Source of the DNA: Dehalococcoidia bacterium
GTDB lineage: Bacteria; Chloroflexota; Dehalococcoidia; SM23-28-2; HRBIN24
NCBI GenBank assembly: GCA_025062275.1
Contig: JANXAP010000013.1
Coordinates: forward strand, 1 to 64,000
Length of the DNA stretch: 64,000 bases
Reading direction: 5' to 3'
The notes beneath the pieces are model-generated. The model was not told the origin of the DNA, ran no database searches, and was given only the letters and a program-made list of their open reading frames with translations. The translations under genes were made by a program, and so were the position numbers. This document shows, piece after piece, positions 53,045-61,051 of this stretch. Positions within the stretch are counted from its first letter, which is position 1. Every line of letters starts with the position of its first letter.

Positions 53045-54247
53045 ATGGACTTTCGCTTCACGCCCGAGGAGGAGGCCTTCCGCCAGGAGGTGCGGGAGTT
53101 CATCGAGAAGGAGTTCCCCCGCGACCTGCGGGGCACCATGCCCGAGGCAGGCCGCTACGGCGAGCAGCCAGAGCCCCTGCGCGAATGGCGGCGCAAGCTG
53201 GCCGCCCGCGGCTGGGTGGCGCCCGCCTGGCCCAAGGAATACGGCGGCGCCGGCATGACCGTCATGCAGCAGTTCATCTACAACCTGGAGATGGCGCGGG
53301 CGCGGGTGCCGCCGGTGGGCGGCCTGGGGGTCTCGGTGGTGGGCCCGACCCTGATCATCTACGGCAACGAGGAGCAGAAGAAGACCTACCTGCCCAAGAT
53401 CCTTTCGGGCGAGCACATCTGGTGCCAGGGCTTCTCGGAGCCCAACGCCGGCTCCGACCTGGCCAGCCTGCAGACCTCGGCCGTCCGCGACGGCGACGAG
53501 TACGTCATCAACGGCCACAAGATATGGACATCGGCCGCCCACATGGCCCATTACATGCTGCTCCTCTGCCGCACCGACCCCAACGCGCCCAAGCACAAGG
53601 GCATCAGCTACATCATCGTCCCCATGAAGGACGAGAAGGGGAACCCGTATCCCGGGGTGACGGTGAAGCCCCTCATCAACATGGCGGGCCAGTATGGCTT
53701 CAACCAGGTCTTCTTCGACAACGTGCGGGTGCCGGTGAAGAACCTGGTCGGGGAAGAGAACCGGGGCTGGTACATGGCCGTCACCACGCTGGACATCGAG
53801 CGCTCCAACATCGGAGCGGCTGTGGGGCACCAGCAGACCATCGAGGACCTGATCGAGTTCGTGCGCGAGCAGCGCGGGCAGGGCCCCGAGCGACTGTCCC
53901 AGATGCCCTCCCTGCGCTACGAGCTGGCCGACCGCTGGGTAGAGGCAGAGGTGGCCCTTCTGCTCTCCTACAGGGTGGTGACCATGCAGAACCGGGGCCT
54001 GATACCCAACTACGAGGCCTCGGCCACCAAGCTCTACTCCTCGGAACTGAGCCAGCGCATCGCCAACACGGGCATGAAGGTACTGGGCCTCTACGGGCAG
54101 CTGGCGCCCCGCTCCAAGTGGGCGCCCCTGCGGGGCCGCATCGAGGCGGCCTACCTGACCAGCGTCGCCAGCACCATCGCCGGGGGCACCTCCGAGATCC
54201 AGCGCAACGTCATCGCCGGCAGGGGGCTGGGGCTGCCCAGGGACTGA
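53045..54247 (+). CDS. Acyl-CoA dehydrogenase family protein (copy 2)
   Basis: The 400-residue protein is a close paralogue of the gene before it, with long near-identical stretches (for example YLPKILSGEHIWCQGFSEPN) and the same length, so it arose by tandem duplication. It differs at residue 379, where IAGGT replaces IEGGT, and in the N-terminal loop (RDLRGTMPEAGRYGEQPEP). The pair could form a mixed oligomer as described for some actinobacterial acyl-CoA dehydrogenases of sterol degradation; that is inference. The ribosome site is AGGAGG. An LLM gene follows after 16 bases. Confidence 0.93.
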   Translation: MDFRFTPEEEAFRQEVREFIEKEFPRDLRGTMPEAGRYGEQPEPLREWRRKLAARGWVAPAWPKEYGGAGMTVMQQFIYNLEMARARVPPVGGLGVSVVGPTLIIYGNEEQKKTYLPKILSGEHIWCQGFSEPNAGSDLASLQTSAVRDGDEYVINGHKIWTSAAHMAHYMLLLCRTDPNAPKHKGISYIIVPMKDEKGNPYPGVTVKPLINMAGQYGFNQVFFDNVRVPVKNLVGEENRGWYMAVTTLDIERSNIGAAVGHQQTIEDLIEFVREQRGQGPERLSQMPSLRYELADRWVEAEVALLLSYRVVTMQNRGLIPNYEASATKLYSSELSQRIANTGMKVLGLYGQLAPRSKWAPLRGRIEAAYLTSVASTIAGGTSEIQRNVIAGRGLGLPRD

Positions 54248-54263
54248 GGCCCGGAGGGCACCC

Positions 54264-55247
54264 ATGCAGATCTTCGCCGGGCAGGTCCGCTTCGGCATCC
54301 ACGCTGGCCCCCAGAACACCACGTACGACGATTACCTGGCCCTCTGGCGGAAGGCCGAGGAGCTGGGCTACGACTGGGCGTCGGTCTTCGACCACTTCCT
54401 CCCTATTCAGGCCGATCCCTCCGGGCCGTGCCTGGAGGGGCTGAGCCTTCTGAGCGCCCTGGCTGCCCAGACCAGCCGCATCCGCTGCGGCATCCTGGTG
54501 GTGGGCAACACCTACCGCCATCCGGCGGTAGTGGCCAACATGGCCGCCACCATCGACCACGTGTCGCGAGGCCGCCTGGAGCTGGGCATGGGGGCGGCCT
54601 GGTTCGAGCTGGAGCACAGACAGTACGGCATCCCCTTCCCCAGCACGGGGCGCCGCATCCGCATGCTGGGCGAGGCGGTGAAGATCATCAAGTCCCTGTG
54701 GACGCAGGAGCGCACCACCTTCCAGGGGCGCTACTACACCCTGACGGACGCCTTCTGCCAGCCCAAGCCGGTCCAGCAGCCCCACATACCCCTCTGGGTA
54801 GGTGGCCAGGGCGAGAGGCTCACCCTGCGGGTGGTGGCCGAGTCGGCCGATGGCTGGAACACCTTCCTCATGCCTCTGGAGGCGTACCGGCACAAGCTGG
54901 CGGTGCTGGCCGAACACTGTCGGGAGGTGGGGCGCGACCCGGAGGACATCCGCAAGTCGCTGGTCTTCTCGGCTATCCTGCGCCCCAGCGAGGCCGAGGC
55001 CCGCGAGCGGGCCCAGCGGCTGGCCAGCGCTATGGGCACCACCCTCGAGGCGCTGCAAGGTCGGTTCATCATCGGCACGCCGGAGCAGTGCATCGAGCGG
55101 CTGTTGCCCTACGTGCACCTGGGGGTGGGCGACTTCCTGCTGGGCGCTCGGGCCCCCGCCGACCTGCCCACCCTGGAGCTGGTGGCGCGGGAGGTAGCCC
55201 CGGCCGTGAAGGCCGAGGGGAGCCGCATCCTCGCCTCTCGCGGTTAG
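54264..55247 (+). CDS. LLM class (F420-dependent-type) oxidoreductase
   Basis: The 327-residue protein has the luciferase-like TIM-barrel: RFGIHAGPQNTTYDDYLALWRKAEELGYDWASVFDHF, SRIRCGILVVGNTYRHPAVVANMAATIDHVSRGRLELGMGAAWFELEH, and IPLWVGGQGERLTLRVVAESADGWN. The group mostly uses coenzyme F420, though FMN members exist. Its place 16 bases after two acyl-CoA dehydrogenases suggests a role in the same catabolic route. The next gene is convergent (7-base gap). Confidence 0.88.
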   Translation: MQIFAGQVRFGIHAGPQNTTYDDYLALWRKAEELGYDWASVFDHFLPIQADPSGPCLEGLSLLSALAAQTSRIRCGILVVGNTYRHPAVVANMAATIDHVSRGRLELGMGAAWFELEHRQYGIPFPSTGRRIRMLGEAVKIIKSLWTQERTTFQGRYYTLTDAFCQPKPVQQPHIPLWVGGQGERLTLRVVAESADGWNTFLMPLEAYRHKLAVLAEHCREVGRDPEDIRKSLVFSAILRPSEAEARERAQRLASAMGTTLEALQGRFIIGTPEQCIERLLPYVHLGVGDFLLGARAPADLPTLELVAREVAPAVKAEGSRILASRG

Positions 55248-55254
55248 GCCGGCG

Positions 55255-56460
55255 TCAGGGGATGACGCCCGCCTCCTTGAGGGCCACGATCTGCTCCCAG
55301 TCGTAGCCCAGCTCCAGCAGCACCTCCTCGGTGTGCTGGCCCAGCTCGGGGACGGGGCGCGTCACCTGCCAGGGCGTGCCGTGGAAGTCGGCTGGCGAGG
55401 CCACCAGACGCAGCTGTTGGCCATCCCCGGTTGGGACGGGCACGAAGACGCCCGCCTTATCGGCCATGGGGTCCTTCACCAGGTCGTTGACGTCCTGGAC
55501 CGGCGCCCACCATACATCTTCGCGGTCGAAGACCTCCCCCCACTCAGCCAGGGTGCGCTGGGCGAAAATCCTGTCCAGCTCCTCCACCAGCTCGGGGGCG
55601 TTGAGCCGCCGCGCCTCGATGTTGGCGAAGCGGGGGTCCTCCATCAGGTCGGGGCGGCCGATAGCCCGACACAGGTCGGGCCAGTGGCGGTCGGCCTGCA
55701 ACAGAAGGAGCCAGAACCAGCGCCCGTCCCCGGCCCGGTAACAGTTGATGAGGGGATTGGGGTGATGGAAGCGGTCGTAGGGCTTCACCTCGGCCCCGAG
55801 TCGAGAGGCCAGGGCGATATCCCAGCTCATCATGTAGGCACCGATGCGCATGAGGGAGACGCTCACCTTCTGGCCGCGGCCGGTGCGCTCGCGGTGGAAG
55901 AGGGCAGCGGCCACGGCCCCGGCGGCGCTCTGCCCCGCCATGTGGTCGCCCATGCCGCCGCGTTGCTGGGGTGGCGGGCCATCGCTGCTCATGAGCATGG
56001 CAGCCACAGCGCCCCGCGACCAGAAGGCGCCCACATCGTAGGCGGCCCGGTCCCGCTCCTCGTGGTCCGTACCGTAGCCACTGATGTGGCAGTAGACCAG
56101 GCGCGGGTTGAGGGCCGAAAGCTCCTCGTACGAGAGGCCCAGGTCCGCGAGGGCACGGGGCCGCAGGTTGGTCACGAAGACGTCAGCCCTCTCCAGCAGC
56201 CGATAGGCGATGCGCCTGCCCTGCTCGTGCCCCAGGTCCAGGGCCAGGCTGCGCTTGCCGCGGTTGTCCTGCTCAAACGGGGGGTTCACCGGCGCCGGCA
56301 AGCCCAGGGCACTGGCGAAGAGTCCCCGGAAGGGGTCGCCGTTGGGCGGCTCCAGCTTGATCACCTCAGCGCCCCAGTCGGCCAGGATGGCGGCGCAGGA
56401 AGGCCCCGCCACCCAGAAGGCCAGCTCCACCACCTTGATGCCCTCCAAAGGACCGGCCAT
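55255..56460 (-). CDS. CaiB/BaiF family CoA-transferase (class III)
   Basis: The 401-residue enzyme begins GPLEGIKVVELAFWVAGPSCAAILADWGAEVIKLEPPNGDPFRG, typical of class III transferases. NLRPRALADLGLSYEELSALNPRLVYCHISGYG and the catalytic Asp142 in AAYDVGAFWSRGAV follow. It moves CoA between carboxylic acids. The ATG at 56460 has a GGGAGG site; an in-frame ATG at 56547 lacks one. It is on the opposite strand to the acyl-CoA dehydrogenase genes. Substrate unknown. Confidence 0.92.
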   Translation of the reverse strand: MAGPLEGIKVVELAFWVAGPSCAAILADWGAEVIKLEPPNGDPFRGLFASALGLPAPVNPPFEQDNRGKRSLALDLGHEQGRRIAYRLLERADVFVTNLRPRALADLGLSYEELSALNPRLVYCHISGYGTDHEERDRAAYDVGAFWSRGAVAAMLMSSDGPPPQQRGGMGDHMAGQSAAGAVAAALFHRERTGRGQKVSVSLMRIGAYMMSWDIALASRLGAEVKPYDRFHHPNPLINCYRAGDGRWFWLLLLQADRHWPDLCRAIGRPDLMEDPRFANIEARRLNAPELVEELDRIFAQRTLAEWGEVFDREDVWWAPVQDVNDLVKDPMADKAGVFVPVPTGDGQQLRLVASPADFHGTPWQVTRPVPELGQHTEEVLLELGYDWEQIVALKEAGVIP

Positions 56461-56620
56461 GGCTCGTGCCTCCCGTCGCACGGCTTTTTCCTTTTTTGCT
56501 ACGAGCTTACGCCCTTCCCCGGCCGCTGGCAACGGCGCCATTGACACCAGGGCAGGCCCGCCCTAGCTTTAGGCCGAACCGCGCACGGGGCACCGAATCC
56601 GAGACAGCACGGAGGCCATC

Positions 56621-57058
56621 ATGGGGGCCAGAGAGGAGATAGAGCGCCTCATCTACGAGTATGCTTCGCGGCTGGACGCCGGCGACCTGCACGGTGTGGG
56701 CGCCCTCTTCGCCCAGGGCGAGATCGTTTCGGGCGACAATGTGGCTCGCGGCGCCGAAGAGGTGGAGGCCCTATACCGCCAGTGGGTCCGCATATACCCC
56801 GACGGCACTCCCAGGACCAAGCACCTCACCGCCAACGTGGTGGTGGAGGTGGACGAGGCGAGGGGCACGGCCAGCGCCCGGTCAGTCTTCGTCGTCTTCC
56901 AGCAGACCGACAGCCTGCCCCTACAGCCCATCATCGCCGGGCGTTACGAGGACGAGTTCGCCCGCAGGGGTGACGAATGGTGTTTCAGGCGTCGCCGCAT
57001 CATCAGCGAGCTGTTCGGCGACCTGAGCCAGCACCTGCTGAACCCCTTCCAGGGCTGA
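56621..57058 (+). CDS. SnoaL-like / NTF2-fold protein
   Basis: The 145-residue protein has the SnoaL-like cone fold: REEIERLIYEYASRLDAGDLHGVGALFAQGEIV, HLTANVVVEVDEARGTASARSVFVVFQ, GRYEDEFARRGDEWCFRRRRI. Such domains bind hydrophobic molecules and include isomerases, dehydratases and hydrolases; in acyl-CoA and steroid clusters they are common. The exact activity cannot be named. Its ATG at 56621 follows a weak purine run. It lies between the class III CoA-transferase (divergent) and a hydratase (convergent). Confidence 0.8.
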   Translation: MGAREEIERLIYEYASRLDAGDLHGVGALFAQGEIVSGDNVARGAEEVEALYRQWVRIYPDGTPRTKHLTANVVVEVDEARGTASARSVFVVFQQTDSLPLQPIIAGRYEDEFARRGDEWCFRRRRIISELFGDLSQHLLNPFQG

Positions 57059-57086
57059 CGGGCGGTCAACGACGGCCTCGGGATCC

Positions 57087-57890
57087 CTAGTGGCCGCGGA
57101 AGTTGGGCTCCCTCTTCTCCAGGAAGGCAGCCAGCCCCTCCCTGGCGTCCTCGGTCTGGGCGGCGGTCATACCGGCGAACTCCTCGTAGAGGAGCATCTC
57201 CTCCAGGTTGGAGCTGAGGGACTTATAGATGGCGCGGCGGGCCAGCTCCACCGCCACCGAAGCGCCGCGGGCGAACTGCCGGGCGTAGCGCAGGGCGGCC
57301 TCCAGGGCGCGGCCCTCCTCCACCACTTCGTCCACCAGGCCCATGGCGAGGGCCTCCTGAGCGCCGAGGAGGACGCCGGTGGTGACCATCCACAGGGCCT
57401 TGGGCAGCCCCACGATGCGGGGCAGGAAGTAGGAGAGACCGCAGTCGGGCGCGAGGCCGCGGCGCACGAAGATGGCCGAGAGGCGGGCAGTGCTGTCGGC
57501 TATGCGACGGTCGGCAGCCAGGGCGAAGGCCAGCCCGGCCCCCACCGCCGGGCCGGCGATGGCGGCGATGACGGGCTTGTCGACGCCCACTATGGCGCGG
57601 GTGACGTCTCCGAAGCCCCAGAGGGGCGAGCGCACCACGTAGCGGGGGCGGCCCTCCACCCTGAGTTCGGGCGAGCTGGCGTCCTCCGAGGAAAGGTCCA
57701 GGCCGGCGCAGAAGGCCTTGCCCGCACCCGTCAACACTACCGCCTTCACATCGTCCCGGTCCCGTAGGCCCCACAGGGTCTGGGCCAGCTGGTGGGCGGC
57801 CGTCCTGGTGACCGAGTTCAGTCGCTGCGGCCGGTTGATGGTGACCACCGCCACCCCATCGTCGACCTCGAGAAGGATGTCGTCGCTCAT
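57087..57890 (-). CDS. Enoyl-CoA hydratase/isomerase family protein
   Basis: The 267-residue crotonase-family protein has VVLTGAGKAFCAGLDLSSE (first oxyanion site), AAIAGPAVGAGLAFALAADRRIADSTARLSAIFVRRGLAPDCGLSYFLPRIVG (second region with Asp at the catalytic position) and FLEKREPNFRGH at the end. It is a third hydratase-type gene in this window and is more like typical EchA proteins than the other two. It lies convergent to the SnoaL-like gene and divergent from tRNA-Thr by ~100 bases. Confidence 0.88.
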   Translation of the reverse strand: MSDDILLEVDDGVAVVTINRPQRLNSVTRTAAHQLAQTLWGLRDRDDVKAVVLTGAGKAFCAGLDLSSEDASSPELRVEGRPRYVVRSPLWGFGDVTRAIVGVDKPVIAAIAGPAVGAGLAFALAADRRIADSTARLSAIFVRRGLAPDCGLSYFLPRIVGLPKALWMVTTGVLLGAQEALAMGLVDEVVEEGRALEAALRYARQFARGASVAVELARRAIYKSLSSNLEEMLLYEEFAGMTAAQTEDAREGLAAFLEKREPNFRGH

Positions 57891-57997
57891 GCGGCTCCTA
57901 TGGCGAAACAGTCATGGTGTTCAGGAAGAGTCTACCGTGGAGGGACGAGGGATGCAAACCGCTGCGGGTGTGTCGCCGCCGTGGGGCCTGGGCGTCC

Positions 57998-58072
57998 TGG
58001 AGCCACCGGTGGGACTCGAACCCACGACACGCGGTTTACGAAACCGCTGCTCTGCCGCTGAGCTACGGTGGC
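57998..58072 (-). tRNA. tRNA-Thr (anticodon CGT)
   Basis: Acceptor GCCACCG / CGGTGGC, anticodon loop TTCGTAA, encoded CCA. With TGT and GGT at 16 kb, all three threonine isoacceptors are in the window. Confidence 0.95.
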
Positions 58073-58083
58073 CCCGATAGCAC

Positions 58084-58112
58084 ATTTTAGGCGCGGGCGC
58101 CGCCCGCGTCAG
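58084..58112 (-). promoter_or_regulatory. Promoter of tRNA-Thr(CGT)
   Basis: On the minus strand CTGACG (58107-58112), 17 GC-only bases, TAAAAT (58084-58089); start about five bases before the tRNA. Confidence 0.6.
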
Positions 58113-58186
58113 CCCCCGCAGCGCCCTTGACAGGGACACCGACTCACCCCAGCATGGGCCTAGACCTGCGAGGAGAGGAACAGGCG

Positions 58187-58588
58187 ATGCAAGACCGCCC
58201 CACCGTCCAGGAGCTGCTGGCACAGGTGGAGCGCTTCCTCCAAGAGGAGGCGGCACCGCGACTGGAAGGGTCCCTGCGCTTTCATGCCCTGGTGGCGGCC
58301 AATGCCCTGCGCATCGTGCAGCGGGAGCTGCAGCTGGCCGAGGGCCAAATACAGGCCCAGTGGCAGGCCCTGGACGACCTCTTGGGCCCCGAGCCCATGC
58401 CCCCGGGCGAGCAGGCCCGCCGCGAGGCCCTCCAGCGACGGGTGGCCGAGGTCTGCCGCCGTATCCGCGAGGGCGACGCCGACCAGGAAGGGCCCTTCCG
58501 ACGTCGCCTCCTCTCGTACCTCGAGCTGCTGACCCGCCACAAGCTGGAGGTGAACGACCCGGGCTGGCTGGAGCGGCCTAGGGCCTAG
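58187..58588 (+). CDS. DUF6285-like protein
   Basis: The 133-residue protein reads RPTVQELLAQVERFLQEEAAPRLEGSLRFHALVAANALRIVQRELQLAE and CRRIREGDADQ, the pattern of DUF6285, which usually stands next to acyl-CoA dehydrogenases or phosphotransferases of acyl-CoA catabolism. Function unknown. The ATG at 58187 is chosen for its AGGAGAGG site. TTGACA at 58127 may be its -35. It fits the acyl-CoA theme of the region. Confidence 0.72.
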   Translation: MQDRPTVQELLAQVERFLQEEAAPRLEGSLRFHALVAANALRIVQRELQLAEGQIQAQWQALDDLLGPEPMPPGEQARREALQRRVAEVCRRIREGDADQEGPFRRRLLSYLELLTRHKLEVNDPGWLERPRA

Positions 58589-58661
58589 ACAGGCGAGGCC
58601 CCATCGGCCTGCAATGGGTGTAATGCCGCCCTGAGCAGAGAGTCTATATGGTCGAGAGACG

Positions 58662-59993
58662 ATGGGGCGCATCGCGCTGGGTCTGGCCCTCGTGTCCACG
58701 GCCCTCCTCTCGGGGGCACCGCCTTCCTCCGAGGCAGCGGCCGACTCTCCCTACGGCGCGGTGCTGGTCATGGGGGTCGCTGACCTTCGCGACCCCACTC
58801 CGTCCCTGCGGGCCATGGAGCTGGCCGCCCGGGCAGGCATCGTGTGGATCCGTATGGGCTTCCCCTGGAGCTGGGTGGAGGGCACGCCCGGGCGCTTCAA
58901 CTGGGCCACCCACGACGTCCTGGTAGCCAAGGCCCGCTCCCTGGGCCTGGAGGTCATGGGCAGCCTGGGTTACACCGCCGTCTGGGCCTCCTCCGCCCCG
59001 CCGGAGGTGACCCGCGCCGTGGACCGGGAGCGTTACCCTCCCAGGGACTATGAGGCCTGGGGCCGCTATGTCTATCAGACTGTCTCCCGCTACCGGGGCC
59101 AGGTGCGCTACTGGGAGGTGTGGAACGAGCCCGACCTGGGCGGCGAGGGTCCTTTCGGGTTCTGGCGGGCCAGCGAGGCCGAGTTCGCCCGCCTGCTGGC
59201 GGTGGCCTACCAGAACGTGAAGCGGGCCGATCCCCAAGCACGGGTGGTCATCGGTGGACTGTCCCTGGGCGGGAGTCCGGGCGTGCTCAACGAGGACTTC
59301 TTCCCCCGTATCCTGCGCGACCCCACCTATCCGGCCGCCCGCTACTTTGATATCGCCGCCTTCCACCAGTACGGCAGCAGGGACACGGCCCGCCAGCGCT
59401 TTCTCTACGTGCGGGGCGAACTGGAGAAGGTGGGCGCCGGGGACAAGCCAATATGGGTGACGGAGGTGGGCGCCACCAGCGAGTCGCGGCCCCAGGACCC
59501 GCCCCAGTACCGGGGGCCTGAAGGGCAGGCCCGCTACGTGCGCGACATGCTGCCCTACCTTTTGCAGCTGGGCGCCCAGAAGGTCTTCTGGTTCTCCCTG
59601 ACCGACGCCCAGCTATCGGGCGGCAACTTCATCAGCCACGGACTGCTGGACAGCCAGCTCGCTCCCAAGCCGGCCTACTACGCCTATCGCGAGCTGACGG
59701 GGGCAGCCAGCAGCGACGGGGGCGGCCTCCGGCCACAGCCCACGCCCATCGTCGCCCCTGCCCAGCCGGTCGCCACCCCTCCCGCTGCGCCGGTAGAAGC
59801 CGCGCCGGAGCCCGTCACCGACGGAACGGTAGCCGTGGACGAGACCGCCGCTGGCGGAGGCGAGCCGCCCCCTTCGCCGGCAACAGAGCGGAGCAGGGGC
59901 TTTCCCTGGCCGGCAGCCATAACCGGGGCGGGTGCAGCCCTGGTGGCTGGCGGCCTGGCGGCCGCCTGGCGCCTGCGCCGTCGCTCCGGCTAG
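58662..59993 (+). CDS. Surface-anchored clan GH-A glycosidase-like protein (GH39/GH5 type)
   Basis: The 443-residue precursor has a signal peptide (residues ~1-27), a (beta/alpha)8-type domain to about 350, a Pro/Ala-rich linker (~350-410), and a C-terminal membrane helix with basic tail (PAAITGAGAALVAGGLAAAWRLRRRSG), so it is probably anchored at the cell surface. Catalytic acid/base Glu156 is in WEVWNEPDLG and nucleophile Glu268 in IWVTEVGA, both placed as in clan GH-A, with GFPWSWVEGTPGRFNW like GH39 or related families. The sugar substrate is unknown. GC-rich flanks contain no partner genes for polysaccharide use. Confidence 0.8.
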   Translation: MGRIALGLALVSTALLSGAPPSSEAAADSPYGAVLVMGVADLRDPTPSLRAMELAARAGIVWIRMGFPWSWVEGTPGRFNWATHDVLVAKARSLGLEVMGSLGYTAVWASSAPPEVTRAVDRERYPPRDYEAWGRYVYQTVSRYRGQVRYWEVWNEPDLGGEGPFGFWRASEAEFARLLAVAYQNVKRADPQARVVIGGLSLGGSPGVLNEDFFPRILRDPTYPAARYFDIAAFHQYGSRDTARQRFLYVRGELEKVGAGDKPIWVTEVGATSESRPQDPPQYRGPEGQARYVRDMLPYLLQLGAQKVFWFSLTDAQLSGGNFISHGLLDSQLAPKPAYYAYRELTGAASSDGGGLRPQPTPIVAPAQPVATPPAAPVEAAPEPVTDGTVAVDETAAGGGEPPPSPATERSRGFPWPAAITGAGAALVAGGLAAAWRLRRRSG

Positions 59994-59996
59994 CAG

Positions 59997-60968
59997 CTAC
60001 TGGACCTGGTCCAGAAACTCGGAGATGCCCAGCCCCACGGCGTCGCCGCAGCGGTATTCGGTCATCCCCTCGCCGATGTGGGTGACGTGGCCAGCACGAC
60101 GGTTGCGCAGGGGCGCGTAGCCCACCACGCGCCCCTCGATGATCAGCCGTTCGCCCTCCAGCTCCAGCACCGCCCGCATGGAGCGGTGGCGTCGCGTCTC
60201 GGGGTCGATATCGGCCTCCAGGTGCACCTGCCGAGTCTGCCGCAGCCGCTCTGGCCCTTCCACCACCACAGCATAGGCAGTGGTGGTGCCATCGGGGCGG
60301 CCGGTGACGTTGACCATGAAGCCAAAGCTGGGGCTGAAGGAGCAGGTGAGCCAGCGGTACCAGGGAATGGCCTGCCAGTAGCGGGGGCCCCAGGAGTGGT
60401 CGCGCAGGCCGAGGGCATCCAGCCGGTAGTTATGACCGTCCACCCTCAGGGCACCTCGCACCTGCATATGCTGTTCGAAGTGGGCGCGGGCAAAGGAGCG
60501 CTCGGGATCGGCCTCGGGCTGTTCTCCCTGGGTGGTGCCGTACACGGGGCCTATGGCCACGTGCTCGAGCTCCAGCTCCACCTCCCGCCAGGGGTTATGA
60601 CGGAAGGCCTGGCCGGGGTCCACCAGGGCCATGGGGTCCGTCAGGTGCACGGCATGGCCCCTGTAGGTGGTGCGGTGACGGACGAAAGGCTCCAGCACCT
60701 GGAAGGACATGCCGCCGGCGTCAAAGGCCTCATTGCTGCTGATCTCGGGCCGCTTGAAGTTGAAGAGGACGCTGCCGTCGGGCAGATACAGGCAAAGGGT
60801 CACCTCGGCGTAGCCCTCGTTGACCCGGTTGCCGATGCGCATGAAGCCGCCCAGACGCTGGGAGTTGTCGAAGAAGTTGTAGTAGGCCGACTCGTTGAAG
60901 TTGGGCTCCGGGCCGGGGGCATGGGTGTAGTCGTCCTGGGGCCGCAGGTCTCCCACCACGCTCACCAT
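59997..60968 (-). CDS. CrtC/AttH-like (DUF7064-type) protein
   Basis: The 323-residue protein shows the pattern of lipocalin-like hydroxyneurosporene synthase/AttH relatives: FNESAYYNFFDNSQRLGGFMRIGNRVNEGYAEVTLCLYLPDG at the start, the central LGLRDHSWGPRYWQAIPWYRWL, and a second barrel of beta strands. Members hydrate or bind polyprenyl- or acyl-type lipids; activity here is unknown. The ATG at 60968 has a GGAGGT site; an upstream in-frame start at 61037 lacks one. It lies three bases after the convergent glycosidase stop. Confidence 0.7.
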   Translation of the reverse strand: MVSVVGDLRPQDDYTHAPGPEPNFNESAYYNFFDNSQRLGGFMRIGNRVNEGYAEVTLCLYLPDGSVLFNFKRPEISSNEAFDAGGMSFQVLEPFVRHRTTYRGHAVHLTDPMALVDPGQAFRHNPWREVELELEHVAIGPVYGTTQGEQPEADPERSFARAHFEQHMQVRGALRVDGHNYRLDALGLRDHSWGPRYWQAIPWYRWLTCSFSPSFGFMVNVTGRPDGTTTAYAVVVEGPERLRQTRQVHLEADIDPETRRHRSMRAVLELEGERLIIEGRVVGYAPLRNRRAGHVTHIGEGMTEYRCGDAVGLGISEFLDQVQ

Positions 60969-61051
60969 GCTGGCACCTCCGCAAGCAACCTGTGGTGGCA
61001 TTTTAGCCCCCGGGGCCTCCCCCCACAAGGGCAACAACGGCGGCGGGAGAG

